From Antedon mediterranea (lineage: Eukaryota > Echinodermata > Crinoidea > Comatulida > Antedonidae): a stretch of 60,000 nt of DNA. The position numbers and the translations under genes are program-made. The DNA lies in contig NC_092670.1 in the NCBI RefSeq assembly GCF_964355755.1, positions 35,329,795-35,389,794 of the forward strand, given 5' to 3'. The notes below the pieces were generated by a model. It saw only the letters and a program-made list of their open reading frames with translations. It was not told the origin of the DNA and searched no databases. Below, one piece after another: positions 26,701-38,138 of this stretch (positions within the stretch are counted from its first letter, which is position 1; every line of letters starts with the position of its first letter).

Positions 26701-27145
26701 CAACATTAAATGTTTGAGGCATCACCCAATGTTCATCCTTAAGATTTTTACGTTAGCGATCATTGTACCGTCATAATTTGTTTAAACTAGATTATACAGT
26801 TATACAGTGTCTCACGTGTTGGCATTTTCTCAATTATTTTACTGTTCTTTTTTATTTTGTTTAAACTGTATATCAATCAAATTTGAATTTAACGCATTAC
26901 AATTGTTTAAAATACATATTACGTCCAAGCCGCAAGGTAAACGATATTCTCTTTTAACATCGGTTGAATGAAAAATCAAACGTCTACATCGTATCAAATA
27001 TACTGAATTATATATCAGAACGTGAAGAATCCCTTTAATTATCACTATCACATAACGCATGTATAATTCAAAGCTCTTCTTCAGATAAAATGTCTAAACT
27101 TTACAACGTTCTATAAAATCGATTTCCTAACGTCTGTTTACTCAT
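23796..27145. other. Intergenic, no gene recognised
   Basis: A short direct repeat (TATAGGGGTCTAATTT) lies at 25361-25391. A stretch at 26050-26220 is open on the minus strand for about 60 codons with higher GC, but no family is recognised. Confidence 0.4.
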
Positions 27146-27372
27146 TAGTCCAGTCAATCTAATGATATACCCACCACAAATTGCAATAGTAACAAAGCAA
27201 GTATTTTTGAATTCCATATAAAGTGTAGAGCAACATACTAAAAGTCACCGAAAATCCAAGCATTGGGTCAAGGGGTCAGAGGTCAATAAAGGTCATTTTA
27301 ATTCAAAATTAATATGCCCCATTAATTACATATATTTAACCATTTGAAATACATTATATACAAGTTTGATTT

Positions 27373-29345
27373 ATGTCATCCGAAAGCTTATTAAATTTCC
27401 TATTCAGTGATATCAAACTTATAGTCATAAGATGTTATTTAGAATGTCATTTTTGCGGAAAAACACAACATAATGTGTCAATTTTGGCAAAAAATGTTGT
27501 TTTAGCTGTAATCAACAATGGTATACACACAGGGATACCCTGGGGTGAACATTTCAGTCCAAAGCGATACACTAATGACCAGCTCAAGATGCAGATGAGT
27601 GACATCTCCGTTCCTGTTGCTTCTGGATGATCTACATTCCATTTTTTCCAGATGACATTTGTGTTGCCATGGTTACAGTATTTATATTGGGATGTATAAG
27701 TATTTTAACGATTTTTTAACCAGTAGAAATACAAAGATGTTCAACAGCAGTTTGACAATGACCTCCATGTTGTATGACGTTCGGACCATCTGGACTGGAT
27801 TGAAAGGGTTTCTATGAGAAGCCTCAAAGAAAACCAGAGGTTTGGCAAGAGATATAGGAATGAGTACATCCAGACCAAATCTGCGCTGAAATGTATGTAA
27901 TGCCTTGCAATAGTATCAGGGCGTTACTCCAGCAGCGGCCAACATAAGACCTAATGGCCAAACGTCAGGGACACAATGGCAATTGAAAAATACATTTGGT
28001 TACGACTCAGAGACTTCATACCATTGATACGGGAGTTACTGCAGGTGATTCGGAATATAAGCAATGTGGTATTAAGCATTAAATATTTTGGCCAGAAAGT
28101 CTTGCAATGTATTCAAGATCCTGGTAATCAAGTCATATGTACATACAGGCAAATATGTGTGCATTGATCCTACAGTTCCAGAGGAGACTCGAGGTGACAA
28201 CATGAACATGAACTTTGTTATCCACCAGCACTTTTTGAAACTACCAACTTACAATACTTTCAGCTAATAAACCAACATGATGCTATGTGGAAACAACTTC
28301 TTCTGAATAGTCTAACACATCCAAATCACTGAATGATGTCCAGTAGGCCTACATTCTAGATGGTAGTGCTCTACTGCACAGCATTCCATGGAATAGTGTA
28401 GAGATCTGTAAAAAATATTGCTCTGCCATCATAGTCTTTGATAATTATGAAAGCGGTTCATACACCAAAGACGGCGCACATGGTAAGGCGTGTCAGGTGG
28501 TAGTGTCCCTGTACATTTTACCAGTGACATGTTCCACAAAATTAGATCACTTTCTGTAACAAACAACAATTTATAAATCTTCGTAACTAGTATTTGAACA
28601 ACATGGCAATGAGTGAATGCAACTGCTGATGCAGATGTTCTTTCGGATAGTACAAAAAACCATTGAATCAGCAAACAGGAAAACATCTGTCATTATCCGA
28701 TGACACGGATCTACTAGTGCTCCTCTGCAATCAAGCATTTAAAACATCTTGTGATATTCTTTAGACTGGAACTGAGATGCTGGACTATCAAACTGGTTCA
28801 AACAGTACTTTTGAGAGACATCTGTGATAACCTTCTGTTTGCTCATGCGATACTGGTGACACAACATCCAGAGTTTTCAGAATTGGCTCTAAAAAAAGCT
28901 TGTCATTGCACTTATTTCTTACATTATGCTGTAGTCTTCAGATGCAAACAAGCTACAAAGGATGACATTGTGATTGCTAGAGAAAATGATTTAGTGTGTC
29001 TGTACAATGGACGACCTGGAAAACGTGGAATGCCTTTGACTCCATCCCATCTACAAGTACAACCTCGCATATCGCCAACTTCATAATCGTACCACAACCA
29101 AGGTACTTAACATCATGTTCAAGTTCAAGTTATCTTTTAGCAATGGAGTGGGGTTGATATGTGTACCGAGGATTGGGGATGGAAGATCAGATGATGGAAA
29201 CATGGTTCCTCTACACACAGACTTAAAGCCAGCACCTGAGTATCTCCTTGAAGCATTCAGGGGTAACTAGAACTACATGTGGTGAATGCAATGGCATTTC
29301 ACTGTACTAATACCCGAACAAGAAAGTGATACTGATGACATATAA
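27373..29345 (+). pseudogene. Decayed ORF of an uncharacterised multicopy animal protein family (DDTDLLVLL / GDTTS motifs)
   Basis: Frameshifted fragments in order: an N-terminal part (27373-27627), LHSIPW...KKYCSAIIVFDNYESG.YTKD (about 28375-28485), TADADVL (about 28625), LSDDTDLLVLLCNQAF (about 28691-28738), LFAHAIL then GDTTSRVF (about 28828-28885, frame change), DLVCLYNGRPG (about 28988), VQPRISPTS (about 29055), EDWGWKI, and DGNMVPLHTDLKPAPE with YLLEAF (29193-29258). I recognise this order from recurrent hypothetical proteins in animal genomes; they have no established function I can name. The spaced Asp residues recall PIN/FEN-like nucleases, which is speculation. Many stops and shifts: not functional. 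Confidence 0.75.
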
Positions 29346-29399
29346 GTTGTGAGTCCTTTTCTATTTGAAGGATTAAAGAATATCATCCCACACGGAGCA

Positions 29400-30210
29400 A
29401 TTCAAATAAAAAGGTCTGGATTAAAATGATCCTACAAAATATACAAAAATATCACAATACACAGTACAATATAACAAGAGTCAAAGTTCGAGAAGAGTCG
29501 GATGGCAACTGGCAAAAACGAATTTCTTTTCCGGTTTGTTCTACATGCATCGAAAGCGACACCCATGAGGCATAAGCTCGAAATCACTGAACAAGGCATG
29601 GTTAACATTTTTTAGAATAGCTCTACTTTTTTCTAGAGTTTGCATGTCACAGAAGGAAGATAAGCTACAAAGTTGACAACCTATTAATTTAGAACTTAAG
29701 TTAACAATTCTTTGTAGTGAGTTTCTCTCTTTGACCCTAAGACTAAAAAACCAGCATATAAAGGAAAAAAGTTAAAACGTTCTTAATAAAGGAATTATAA
29801 AAAAAACCTGAGAATTACTTTATCTATCGACATTAAAATGGTTCAGCTTCCTTAACAGATAAAGTCTCTGGTGTCCTTTCTTTACTATTCATGCCTCTGT
29901 ATTTAATTCCCAGCTGAGAATGTCCTCAAATATAGTACCTAGGTATTTAAAGGAATGGACAATATCGCTGGTTCGTCATTTATGATGGATACCAGAGGGC
30001 TGCGTCCTTTCTCCTTCCTAAAATCTACAATCATGTCCTTGGTTTTGGTCACATTGGGTTCCAAGTAGAAGTTTCCACAAAATTGGATAAAACAATCTAA
30101 TGCGGAACCATGACCGTCCTGTGAATTTTGAAGGAGAGACAGCAAGACAGTGTCGTCAGCAAATTTGACAAGATGACTATTGTCCTGTTCTCTGCGACAG
30201 TCATCATTCT
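29400..30210 (-). pseudogene. LINE reverse-transcriptase C-terminal remnant
   Basis: Minus-strand fragments: DNSHLVKFADDTVLLSLLQ (catalytic FADD at 30152-30163), FYLEPNVTKTKDMIVDFRKE, a frameshift, then HSFKYLGTIFEDILSWELNT. Further decayed pieces resemble the usual LINE end (GCQLCSLSSF..MQTLEKSRAIL, FELMPHGCRFRC, PTLLEL). It is a jockey/CR1-like superfamily element broken by shifts and stops, nested in the 4.3-kb inverted-repeat element. Confidence 0.85.
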
Positions 30211-30217
30211 TCTAGCT

Positions 30218-31255
30218 AGCATTATTTTTCCTATTTCATGATGATGCAATAGGTACAGGAAAAACATTATTTGCACCAAATATTACCAAAATATAAATAA
30301 AATATATATAACCATAATTTAGTTTTACGTAAAAGGTCAATGACCTCTATAGTTACATAAAAACTGTTGTATCAATTAGTTTTTAGAGTAAGCAATACAT
30401 ATTATACACATTTGTAGTTATTTAGATGTTATTGGCAGGCATAAAATAATGTTACCTACTACTACACTACCTGTTGTTGATAACAATTTATCATTATTAT
30501 AGGATTATTTTTATTATTGTTATTATTATTTATTTATTTATTATAAGTGCATAATTAATTCAAAATACTTAACATCATTTTTCCTAATTCATATGACGAT
30601 AGGTACAGAAAAAACACAAGTTACATCAAATGCATCGACAATTATGGAATAAGACATTGCATGTTAATAATTTTGTTAGGAAAAATTTGAGTTTTTGTAA
30701 AAGGTCAATAACCTTTTGACCTCTAGTTACGTATAACTGTTGTATTAATTGTTTTTTTAATGTATATTAGTAGGATATATATACTCTACACATTGGTACT
30801 AAAGCTATTTAGATATGATTATAAAATAATAGATTATAGGCATAAACGCTACCCCCTACCCCAAAATTGTTTACATTACATTTGATCAAGAATCAATTTC
30901 AATAAGAATAGTACATCATTACTTTTAAAATTCTTCTAGTTAACATCATGTTTCCTATTTTATATATCGATAGGTACAGAAAAAACACAATTTTGATTAA
31001 AATGCATCCACAATTATGGCATACGATATTGCAGTTAATCATTTTTTTAAGGAAAAAATGATTTTTTGTAAAAGGTCAATAACCCTTTGACCTCTAGTTA
31101 TATAAATAAGTGTTGTATTTTGTTTTTTTAAATTGCATTTTAGAAAGAAATATATATTCTACACATTGATATCAAGATTATTGAGATTGGATTTAATAAA
31201 CCCACAAGTTATGGGCATAAATGTTACCCCTACCCCAAAAATATTGATGGAATAA
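30218..31255. repeat. Three tandem repeats of about 350-370 bp
   Basis: The landmark AGGTACAG recurs at 30250, 30601 and 30972. Each unit holds an AT-rich part, GTAAAAGGTCAAT with a TGACCTCTA inverted partner, TGTTGTAT, and (in copies 2 and 3) a TACCCC-rich end. Copy 1 contains the perfect inverted repeat AGGTCAATGACCT; the others have about 8 extra bases between the half-sites. They sit just inside the right end of the element. Confidence 0.8.
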
Positions 31256-31884
31256 AATCACTATATAGTTGTTGAGATTACGTAAAAAATAATGTGTTCC
31301 AATGCTTCAATTTTCGGTGACTTTTAATATGTCATTCTAAACTACATTTGGAATGAAAAAATCAATGTTTCGTTACTATTGCAATTTGTGGTGGGTTTAC
31401 CTCTAAATATCACTAGATTGACTGGACTACATGGGATGCCTTCTGCTGTAAACACAATATTAAATATAATGCACAAGTACAATATTAAAAAAATGTGTAA
31501 AATCCTATTTTCCCCCTACGTTTAAGTCAACAGAAGTGCAAATATACATCGTTGATATATTTATTTGATAGGTACAATGGTTAAACCTAAACGTCACATG
31601 TTTCTTGGTAACAATTGGTAAGGATATCAACACGTAATTAGTATAATTTCAACATTTTGGAAGATATCAAATTTAGTTTACGTAAAACATAAAGAATAAA
31701 GCAGATAATGAACCTACATACGTTTAGTAAACAAACCTTCCTACACTAATATGAAAATCGAGTATAGTTTACTTCAATATGAAAAAAATACAAGATAATA
31801 TGTATATCCACGATTCTATAAACTACGATATTAATTTGATTGTATTGGTTTTCCAGCGGCACTTTTAGACCTTATTATTTACTC

Positions 31885-32880
31885 GTTTACATTGGTTCGT
31901 ATCCACCAAAGTTGGCGATAACTGCCAAAGTTACCGGGGTAAATAACTAAGCAGTGAGTGAGTGGCCGAGCGGTTAAGACAGTGGAACCGTAATTACGTA
32001 GCCATAACATCGGCAAGGGTTCGAGGCTCACTCGAGTCTTCTCGGATAAGGACTATAAACCGTAGGTCCAGTGTACACAACTAGCTCGTGTGCACTTTAA
32101 AGAACCCAGTACATCTTTCGAGACAAGTAGGGGGTTACCCCGGTGTATTAGTACATCACAGCCACTGATCACCAACAGGGTCCTCTGGGAGATCAGTCTT
32201 TGACTGAAGAGGTCACCCAGTATAAAAATGAACAAACAAACAAGCAGTGATGGTTCGTACCCACCGAAGCTAGCGATAACTACCCAACTTACCCGGGTAA
32301 ATAACTAATCATGATGGTTCGTATACTTAGCAATAACTGCCCAACTTATCCAGGTAAATAACTAAGACTGTGGGTTCGTACCCACTAAAGTTAGCGATAA
32401 CTGTCCAACTTAAACGGTTAAATAACTAAGCATCATGGTTCGTGTCAACCACCAAAGTTAGCGATAACTTTCTAACTTAACCGGGTAAAATAACTAAGAC
32501 TGATGGTTCGTACCCACCAAGGTTAGCGATAAATGTCCAACTTAACTGGGTAAATAAGTAAGCATGATGGTTCATATCCACCAAAGTTAGCGATAACTTC
32601 CCAACTTACCCGGGTAAATAACTAAGCATGATTGTTCATACTCACCAAACTTAGCGATAACTGCCCAACTTACCCGGATAAATAACTAAGCATGATTGTT
32701 CATACTCACCAAACTTAGCGATAACTGCCCAACTTACCCGGATAAATAACTAAGCATGATGGTTCGTATACCCACCAAAGTTAGCGATAACTGCTCAACT
32801 AACCCGTGTAAATAACTAAGTCTGAGGGTTCGTACCCACTAAATACTCAACCTACCCGGGTGAATAAATGAGCTGGCCAT
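31885..32880. repeat. 61-bp minisatellite, about 11 copies, split by a SINE
   Basis: The unit is GATGGTTCGTACCCACCAAA, GTTAGCGATAACTGCCCAAC, TTACCCGGGTAAATAACTAA, GCAT. One unit lies before the SINE (31885-31957) and about ten after it (32242-32880). It includes the hairpin ACCCGGGT. Confidence 0.9.
31958..32241 (+). mobile_element. tRNA-derived SINE with 9-bp target duplication
   Basis: The head GTGGCCGAGCGGTTAAGAC and the B box GGGTTCGAGGCTC are class II (Ser/Leu-type) tRNA features. A body of about 190 bp and a short (AAC/AAAC) tail follow. The direct repeat AAGCAGTGA lies on both sides (31949-31957 and 32242-32250). It sits inside a 61-bp minisatellite, which resumes immediately after it. 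Confidence 0.85.
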
Positions 32881-33119
32881 AAGTCTCTTGGTTGGCCAAA
32901 AAACTTTGCTTCAAAAATATATTCCGGTAAATTCAAAATCTCTTTTCAATTTAAGACCATCGAACTGATTGGTCTTGTAAGGAGAATTTAATGACGACTT
33001 GTTGAAAATAGCAAAATGGAAATAGGTTTTTCATTTTGACCCGGCAGTAATTTTATGGAGATAATAATCCTTTCTAGATTAATATCATTTGTAGGTTAAT
33101 CCGTATTTCTAGTCCCAAC

Positions 33120-33575
33120 AGACGAAGGTAGCGACACGTCTCCATGGTAATGCGTTGATATTACCAGGCAATCAAATCGTACATTATTTTAGCTACACTT
33201 TCAATGGGTTGTTGGTACTATCAAATCCCATGTGTGTTAATGCTATAGGTCGTTTGGCGATAAGTGTTTTTCTGTCATCGGTCCTAGATTGTGGAATAAC
33301 TTACCATCTTATATTCGTGAAGCCCCAAATGTGCAATATTTCAAGAAAATGTTAAAAACCTATCTCTTTCCTAAATAATGTTAATGAAATTATTACGGTA
33401 ACTTTTTGTAGGCCTATAGGCCCTCAAAGTTTATATATATATATATATTTTTGTATTTTCATTCCATTTTCTATTTTTTGTTTTTTTGTAAGTTTTGTTG
33501 AGTATATAGTATTTTCTATTATACAGCGCTTTGGTCACTTGGAAAAGCGCTATATAAATCCAAAATTAAATTTAA
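33120..33575 (+). pseudogene. LINE 3' end (ORF2 C-terminus plus 3' UTR)
   Basis: From 33256 it reads GDKCFSVIGPRLWNNLPSYI and REAPNVQYFKKMLKTYLF to a stop at 33376, the standard C-terminus of L2/CR1-like elements (FS..GPRLWN.LP..IR). The 3' UTR ends with AGCGCTTTGGTCACTTGG and AAAAGCGCTATATAAAT, the typical terminal hairpin. The upstream part (33120-33255) is in another frame. Confidence 0.85.
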
Positions 33576-33834
33576 AAAAAATATACCACAAAAGGGGGTA
33601 TGATACATCTTTGATTCATTTTTTGTCTGTACCCATGTCTCATGAGGCGCCCTCTGCTAAGTTTTTGCTGAAAGTTTTCGGTAAATGTTAGCGTTGAAAT
33701 ATAGTTGATTGAGTTTTGTGAAAATGTGATTAAATCGTAGATTCTTTTGGAAACTGTGGTTTCAGAGGATGTCACAATACTTATCGTTTTAGACTAGCCT
33801 TAGTGGATTATCATTCGTGGCCAGGTGGTCTCGA

Positions 33835-34105
33835 ATCGCGGCGGCCACACTATAAACATTCGCTGCGCCATGACCAAAAACAGTTGGGTTAGGAGTTAAC
33901 GTTGGGATGTGTATGATTAGACTTGCCCCAAGTCTGTTTATTATCTTTTTTATGTTAGTCCACCAGTCGGCTTTTTATTTCAATTTTTATTTTATTTCGA
34001 TTTTTAAGTAGTATACATATGAAATGCCATATGCGCCAAAATATTTTTTTGAAAACTAATATTAAGTCAAAACTCCGTCTAGAATAAAGACTAGTGCATA
34101 ATGTG
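33835..34105 (-). mobile_element. Interspersed repeat family D, copy 1
   Basis: Inverted relative to 54985-55195: TATTAAGTCAAAACTCCGTC here corresponds to GGCGGAGTTTTGACTTAATA there, and AGACTTGCCCC to GGGGCAAGTCT. No terminal repeats or ORF were recognised. Confidence 0.55.
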
Positions 34106-35858
34106 TATACTTCTGGTACCCAATACATGCCTCACCCGATCCATTCTGGTACCCAATACATGCCTCACCCGATCCATTGATAGGTTAATGGATGTTGAAT
34201 CACATGTTTAATATTCATAGTGTGCTATATCCTCGGGGGACAAACTATTTTCTATTGAATTTCTAACTTTCATGAGAGACCTCAAATGATAACTTGGTCA
34301 TTCATCTTCAGACACATTTTGCATAATGTTGTTAAGGTAGAATTACATTTAAAGGTGTTATTTCTTCTAAACCATTATTCTAAACATATTGTCATATTTG
34401 CTAATTACTAAAGTACATCATTTTAAATACATTGTCATTATATATAAACATACGATGTATCCAGATGTAATTGTGTATTTTAATTGATGTTAAATGTTAA
34501 CACACTTTCAACAGGGAGTAACACTGTCAACTTCAAGTGTTTACTAAAATAAATTTTACCAATCTGTATTATTTACGTTAAACCAGTAAAGCTTGGTTTC
34601 CACTTGTTACGTAACGCAACGCGACCTACGTCGTCGGTTCCCACTTGTGATTACGCAATACATCACTTTGCGTCAATACGTCGCTGCGCTGCGTTCTAGT
34701 GGGAACCACGCTTACTAGATACGTAACCAGATGAAAACATTTTTTGAAAACTTTACGAATGATTGGTATAGCGACGCTTTCAAATTGGTACAGAGTCAGA
34801 ACTAATATTTGAATCCGGGACCTGGGAATAAAGATCAAGAATAATTTCTTCCTCTTTAACGTATTCATAATATTGTTCGATTGAACAGTATTTTTTTCTG
34901 TGTGACAGCGACGAAATGAATATTTCTTTCTTTCTTCAGACTATTGTATACATAATAAATTATCATAATTGCTATAGTGAAATTCTGTAGGATTAAATAT
35001 ATATAACAACTGCGGTGTAAATTTTAGCCTGGTGTCATTTTAAAATATTTATTAACATAATTATTTTTGTTAATATATTAAATTGATATAGGCCTATATG
35101 TAGAAAATATGATTCAAATGAATATTATTAACAGACTATAAAAATTAAAATTGCATTGAACAATACTACGATTGTAATTCGAACACTTCTGCGCACAAAT
35201 ACTGAGCATCATTTTTAACCAATAACAAACTTGGCGATTAAATGAGACGTGTTATGTAAATTACAGTCAGGCGGAGACATACAGTTTTAACTGTTCATTT
35301 GAACAGCGTATTTACTCGAAGTCGAGTTCATCTATAGGCCCCCCAAAGGCTAAGATTAAACAATTGGATTTGTAACTTTTAGGCCATCCATCGTTTGTAG
35401 ACGTTGATTTAAATTGCGATAATTTATTCTCAGACAGGCTAGGCCGGAATTTTCCACTTCAATTTGTATCCGTTTCGTCTGTATTGTATTTCATGAAAAC
35501 TATGATAAATCTTGTACTCGTTTGAAACGTTGTATTTTTTTTACAAAGGTAAGTGTTTTTATGTTTTAAATATTAATTAGATAAAAGTTGTGAAATATTT
35601 GTTTATGTTTTAATTATTAATGATCTGAAAGTTGTGAAATATATAATTTCATAAGAAACAAGGCCATATACATGGCTGCAGTCGCGTACTCAAATTTTAG
35701 TTTGTGTTTAACGACCAACCGACCGACATAGTGAGCTGCAGAGTCGCATGAAAAAAAAGAATGTGACGTTAGTGTGTTCTTTGATGTTAATGTGTATGCT
35801 TCTGAAGCTTGTAACAAATAATAAATGAAATCATTGTTAGCAACATAATTACTGGTCA
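34106..35858. other. Intergenic around MITE A copy, no gene recognised
   Basis: A 36-bp direct duplication (TTCTGGTACCCAATACATGC, CTCACCCGATCCATT) lies at 34110-34178. Otherwise AT-rich single-copy-looking sequence. Confidence 0.45.
34585..34716. mobile_element. MITE family A, complete copy
   Basis: Left end AGTAAAGCTTGGTTTCCACT and right end AGTGGGAACCACGCTTACT are inverted copies; CG-rich (ACGTAACGCAACGCGAC) for this AT-rich window. 132 bp with no coding capacity. Confidence 0.8.
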
Positions 35859-35980
35859 CTGTGACTAAACTGGTAATGTGACTAAACTGGTAATGTGACT
35901 AAACTGGTAATGTGACTAAACTGGTAATGTGACTAAACTGGTAATGTGACTAAACTGGTAATGTGACTAAACTGGTAATG
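35859..35980. repeat. 17-bp minisatellite, first block (7 copies)
   Basis: The unit TGTGACTAAACTGGTAA is repeated without interruption up to the inserted retroelement end. Confidence 0.92.
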
Positions 35981-36330
35981 TTTCAGTTTTCAGTTTCAGT
36001 TTCAATTTTTATTTTCCAATATAAACAAGTGTTATGAATATATGCAAAAATGGAAGAATGACCAAAAAAGAGCAAAGCTCGTACAGTATTTGGCCACCTT
36101 AACAAAATAATTAATACATGATACAAACATAATTGAAGCACAGGACGAGACAATACTAGCTAAACATGTTGGAATATGAACTCAAAGATAGTGCGATAAA
36201 ACCAAAAAAAGCAAAAGAATAATGTAAATGTAAACATATTTGTAACACTCATTGATAAGTTAAGAGTAAATTATTTTTATACAACTTTTTATATACTTTG
36301 ACAGATGATGAATTACGAATAGAAGCATCA
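35981..36330 (-). mobile_element. Retroelement 3' end inserted in a minisatellite
   Basis: On the minus strand it ends with GGAAAATAAAAATTGAAACT and a (TGAAAC)n tail, as LINE 3' ends do. It is AT-rich with no long ORF. It separates two blocks of the same 17-bp repeat (35859-35980 and 36331-36590). No clear target duplication was found. Confidence 0.65.
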
Positions 36331-36590
36331 ATACTGTGACTAAACTGGTAATGTGACTAAGTGGTAATGTGACTAAACTTGTAATGTGACTAAACTGGTA
36401 ATGTGACTAAACTGGTAATGTGACTAAACTGGTAATGTGACTAAACTTGTAATGTGACTAAACTGGTAATGTGACTAAACTGGTAATGTGACTAAACTGG
36501 TAATGTGACTAAACTGGTAATGTGACTAAACTGGTAATGTGACTAAACTGGTAATGTGACTAAACTGGTAATATGACTAAACTGGTAAAC
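36331..36590. repeat. 17-bp minisatellite, second block (about 15 copies)
   Basis: The same 17-bp unit resumes after the insertion, with a few variants (ACTTGG or one shortened unit near 36359). Confidence 0.92.
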
Positions 36591-37802
36591 TGTAAACAAT
36601 AGTATTTAACTGCATAATTAGACACCTGCATGCTATGACGGTTATTTATCTTTTTAAAAGATTATTTCATACGCATCCAACAGCGAGCAACTCGGCAATT
36701 ACAGGTTGGATAGACTAATTCATAATTTGACGTGCTTGTTATTTGAGTCTTGGGGTAGAGTAGATAAAGCTGTTAGTTACCTTGGTACTAAGTCAGGTTT
36801 GAACCATGAAATTCACAACAGGCAATCGACAATAAGAGAAAGCACCAAAAAAATAACAGAAAATAACCCTTAAACAACCGAACAAAGTAGTACTGTTACT
36901 GTAGTTTTCATAGTTTAAACATTTTGTTCATAGTTTAATAGATAATTTTAAATTTAATATCGAAGAAAAATAAAATAATTTCTTAATTTGATTTTGTAAG
37001 AAAAGGTAGTGCATCTTAAACACAGGGTTCCCAGAAAATACTGTAAACGTATGCCGTACACACTTTGACGTAATGTAACGCAATAGATTCACCCAAACTG
37101 TGTGTTGTGCCTACATCAACGTAATTCAATTTAACTCAGATCTTCTCAGTTTATAAAGCTATACATAAATCAACAGATAAAGTCAATTGAGCTGAAAAGC
37201 TAATGTCAGTCGTTGGCTATCAAGTTTGTGGAACATGAGATAATTAACAAGTGTAGTGCAGAGGTATAAGTCGTCCATACTTTAATCTGTACCGTCGGCT
37301 TTACGTTTTTTTAACTTTAATTCTGACAAATCCATCGCCTTTAGTTCAACATTTAAAATAATACCTTATAATTCTCAATAGAATGTTAATTATCTTTCCT
37401 TAATCTTCAATGTTTTTTCATATGTATATGGTTTATCATATGATAATTGATAATACATGTATTTTTTTAACACGCATGAAGAAATCTTTGGTGACATTAG
37501 ACCTTTATTATTGGCCCTTATTTGTCAATTTCCAAAATAATTAGTATTTTGTCCTTCTACTTATGGTTATTCGTCCATTTTATTAATTCACGTATACAGT
37601 ACACCAGTGCAAACTATCTGCAAATAATACATGTTATGCTACAAGCATCTTCGTTGTGCTTGCTATTTTACGTCATACGTCATATCCCGCGTTTAAAACA
37701 AATATAAGACGTTTCAATAACAATATTTTCCCTGAAATTGTCCTCATTCATTTATTTATATTTCTGTATGCTTTTAAATGCTTATTTCCACCCACAGATT
37801 TA
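36591..37802. other. Upstream flank of the receptor gene
   Basis: No exon, RNA gene or repeat family was recognised. A signal-peptide exon of the receptor could lie here, but no open stretch with a hydrophobic start and a phase-compatible donor stood out. Confidence 0.4.
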
Positions 37803-38128
37803 ATTGGACGTCAGAAGAACACGAAATTTCTAAAAAGAATTGTGATTGGTTGTCTTAAAGTTTGCATGTTTATATGAATTGGTTAGCTCAGAAACGTCGC
37901 AACTTAGTTTACGTCGAAGTTTGAAAATTCACTCATCTAGGCCTATTGGATTTCAATTGGTCATGTGAGAGCCTGTTATTGTTAGACTGGATTTGATTGG
38001 TCATCTGAGAGCCTGCTATTTTTAGACTGGATTTGATTGGTTGTTTGAGAGTCTTCTATTAATTATTGGTCGTACAGTATATGACGGGACAGTTACCTAA
38101 ACGTACATTGAGTAGAAAAGTATAAATA
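37803..38128 (+). promoter_or_regulatory. Putative promoter: eight inverted CCAAT boxes plus TATA box
   Basis: Eight ATTGG (inverted CCAAT) motifs lie within 270 bp, starting at 37803, 37845, 37878, 37945, 37956, 37996, 38036 and 38065. Those at 37956, 37996 and 38036 belong to a 40-bp tandem repeat (about 37951-38070) with the core GATTGGTCATCTGAGAG. A TATAAATA box is at 38121-38128. CCAAT clusters are known NF-Y targets. Oddity: the TATA box is only 11 bp upstream of the ATG at 38139, so a start site at the usual distance would fall inside exon 1. Either transcription begins upstream or the TATA is not used. Confidence 0.55.
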
Positions 38129-38138
38129 CAACTTTAAA

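Larger units (their letters stand above)
27146..31429. mobile_element. 4.3-kb DNA element with about 125-bp terminal inverted repeats and 3-bp target duplication
   Basis: The left end (27146-27270) and right end (31298-31429) are inverted copies sharing TAGTCCAGTCAATCTA, ACCCACCACAAATTGCAATA and AAAGTCACCGAAAAT in order, with small indels. The flanks are CAT on both sides. Inside, left to right: AGGTCA repeats, a decayed ORF of an uncharacterised protein family (27373-29345, plus), an antisense LINE remnant (about 29400-30210), three repeats of about 360 bp (30218-31255), then the right end. The LINE is likely a later insertion. It shares termini with the element at 41553. Confidence 0.8.
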
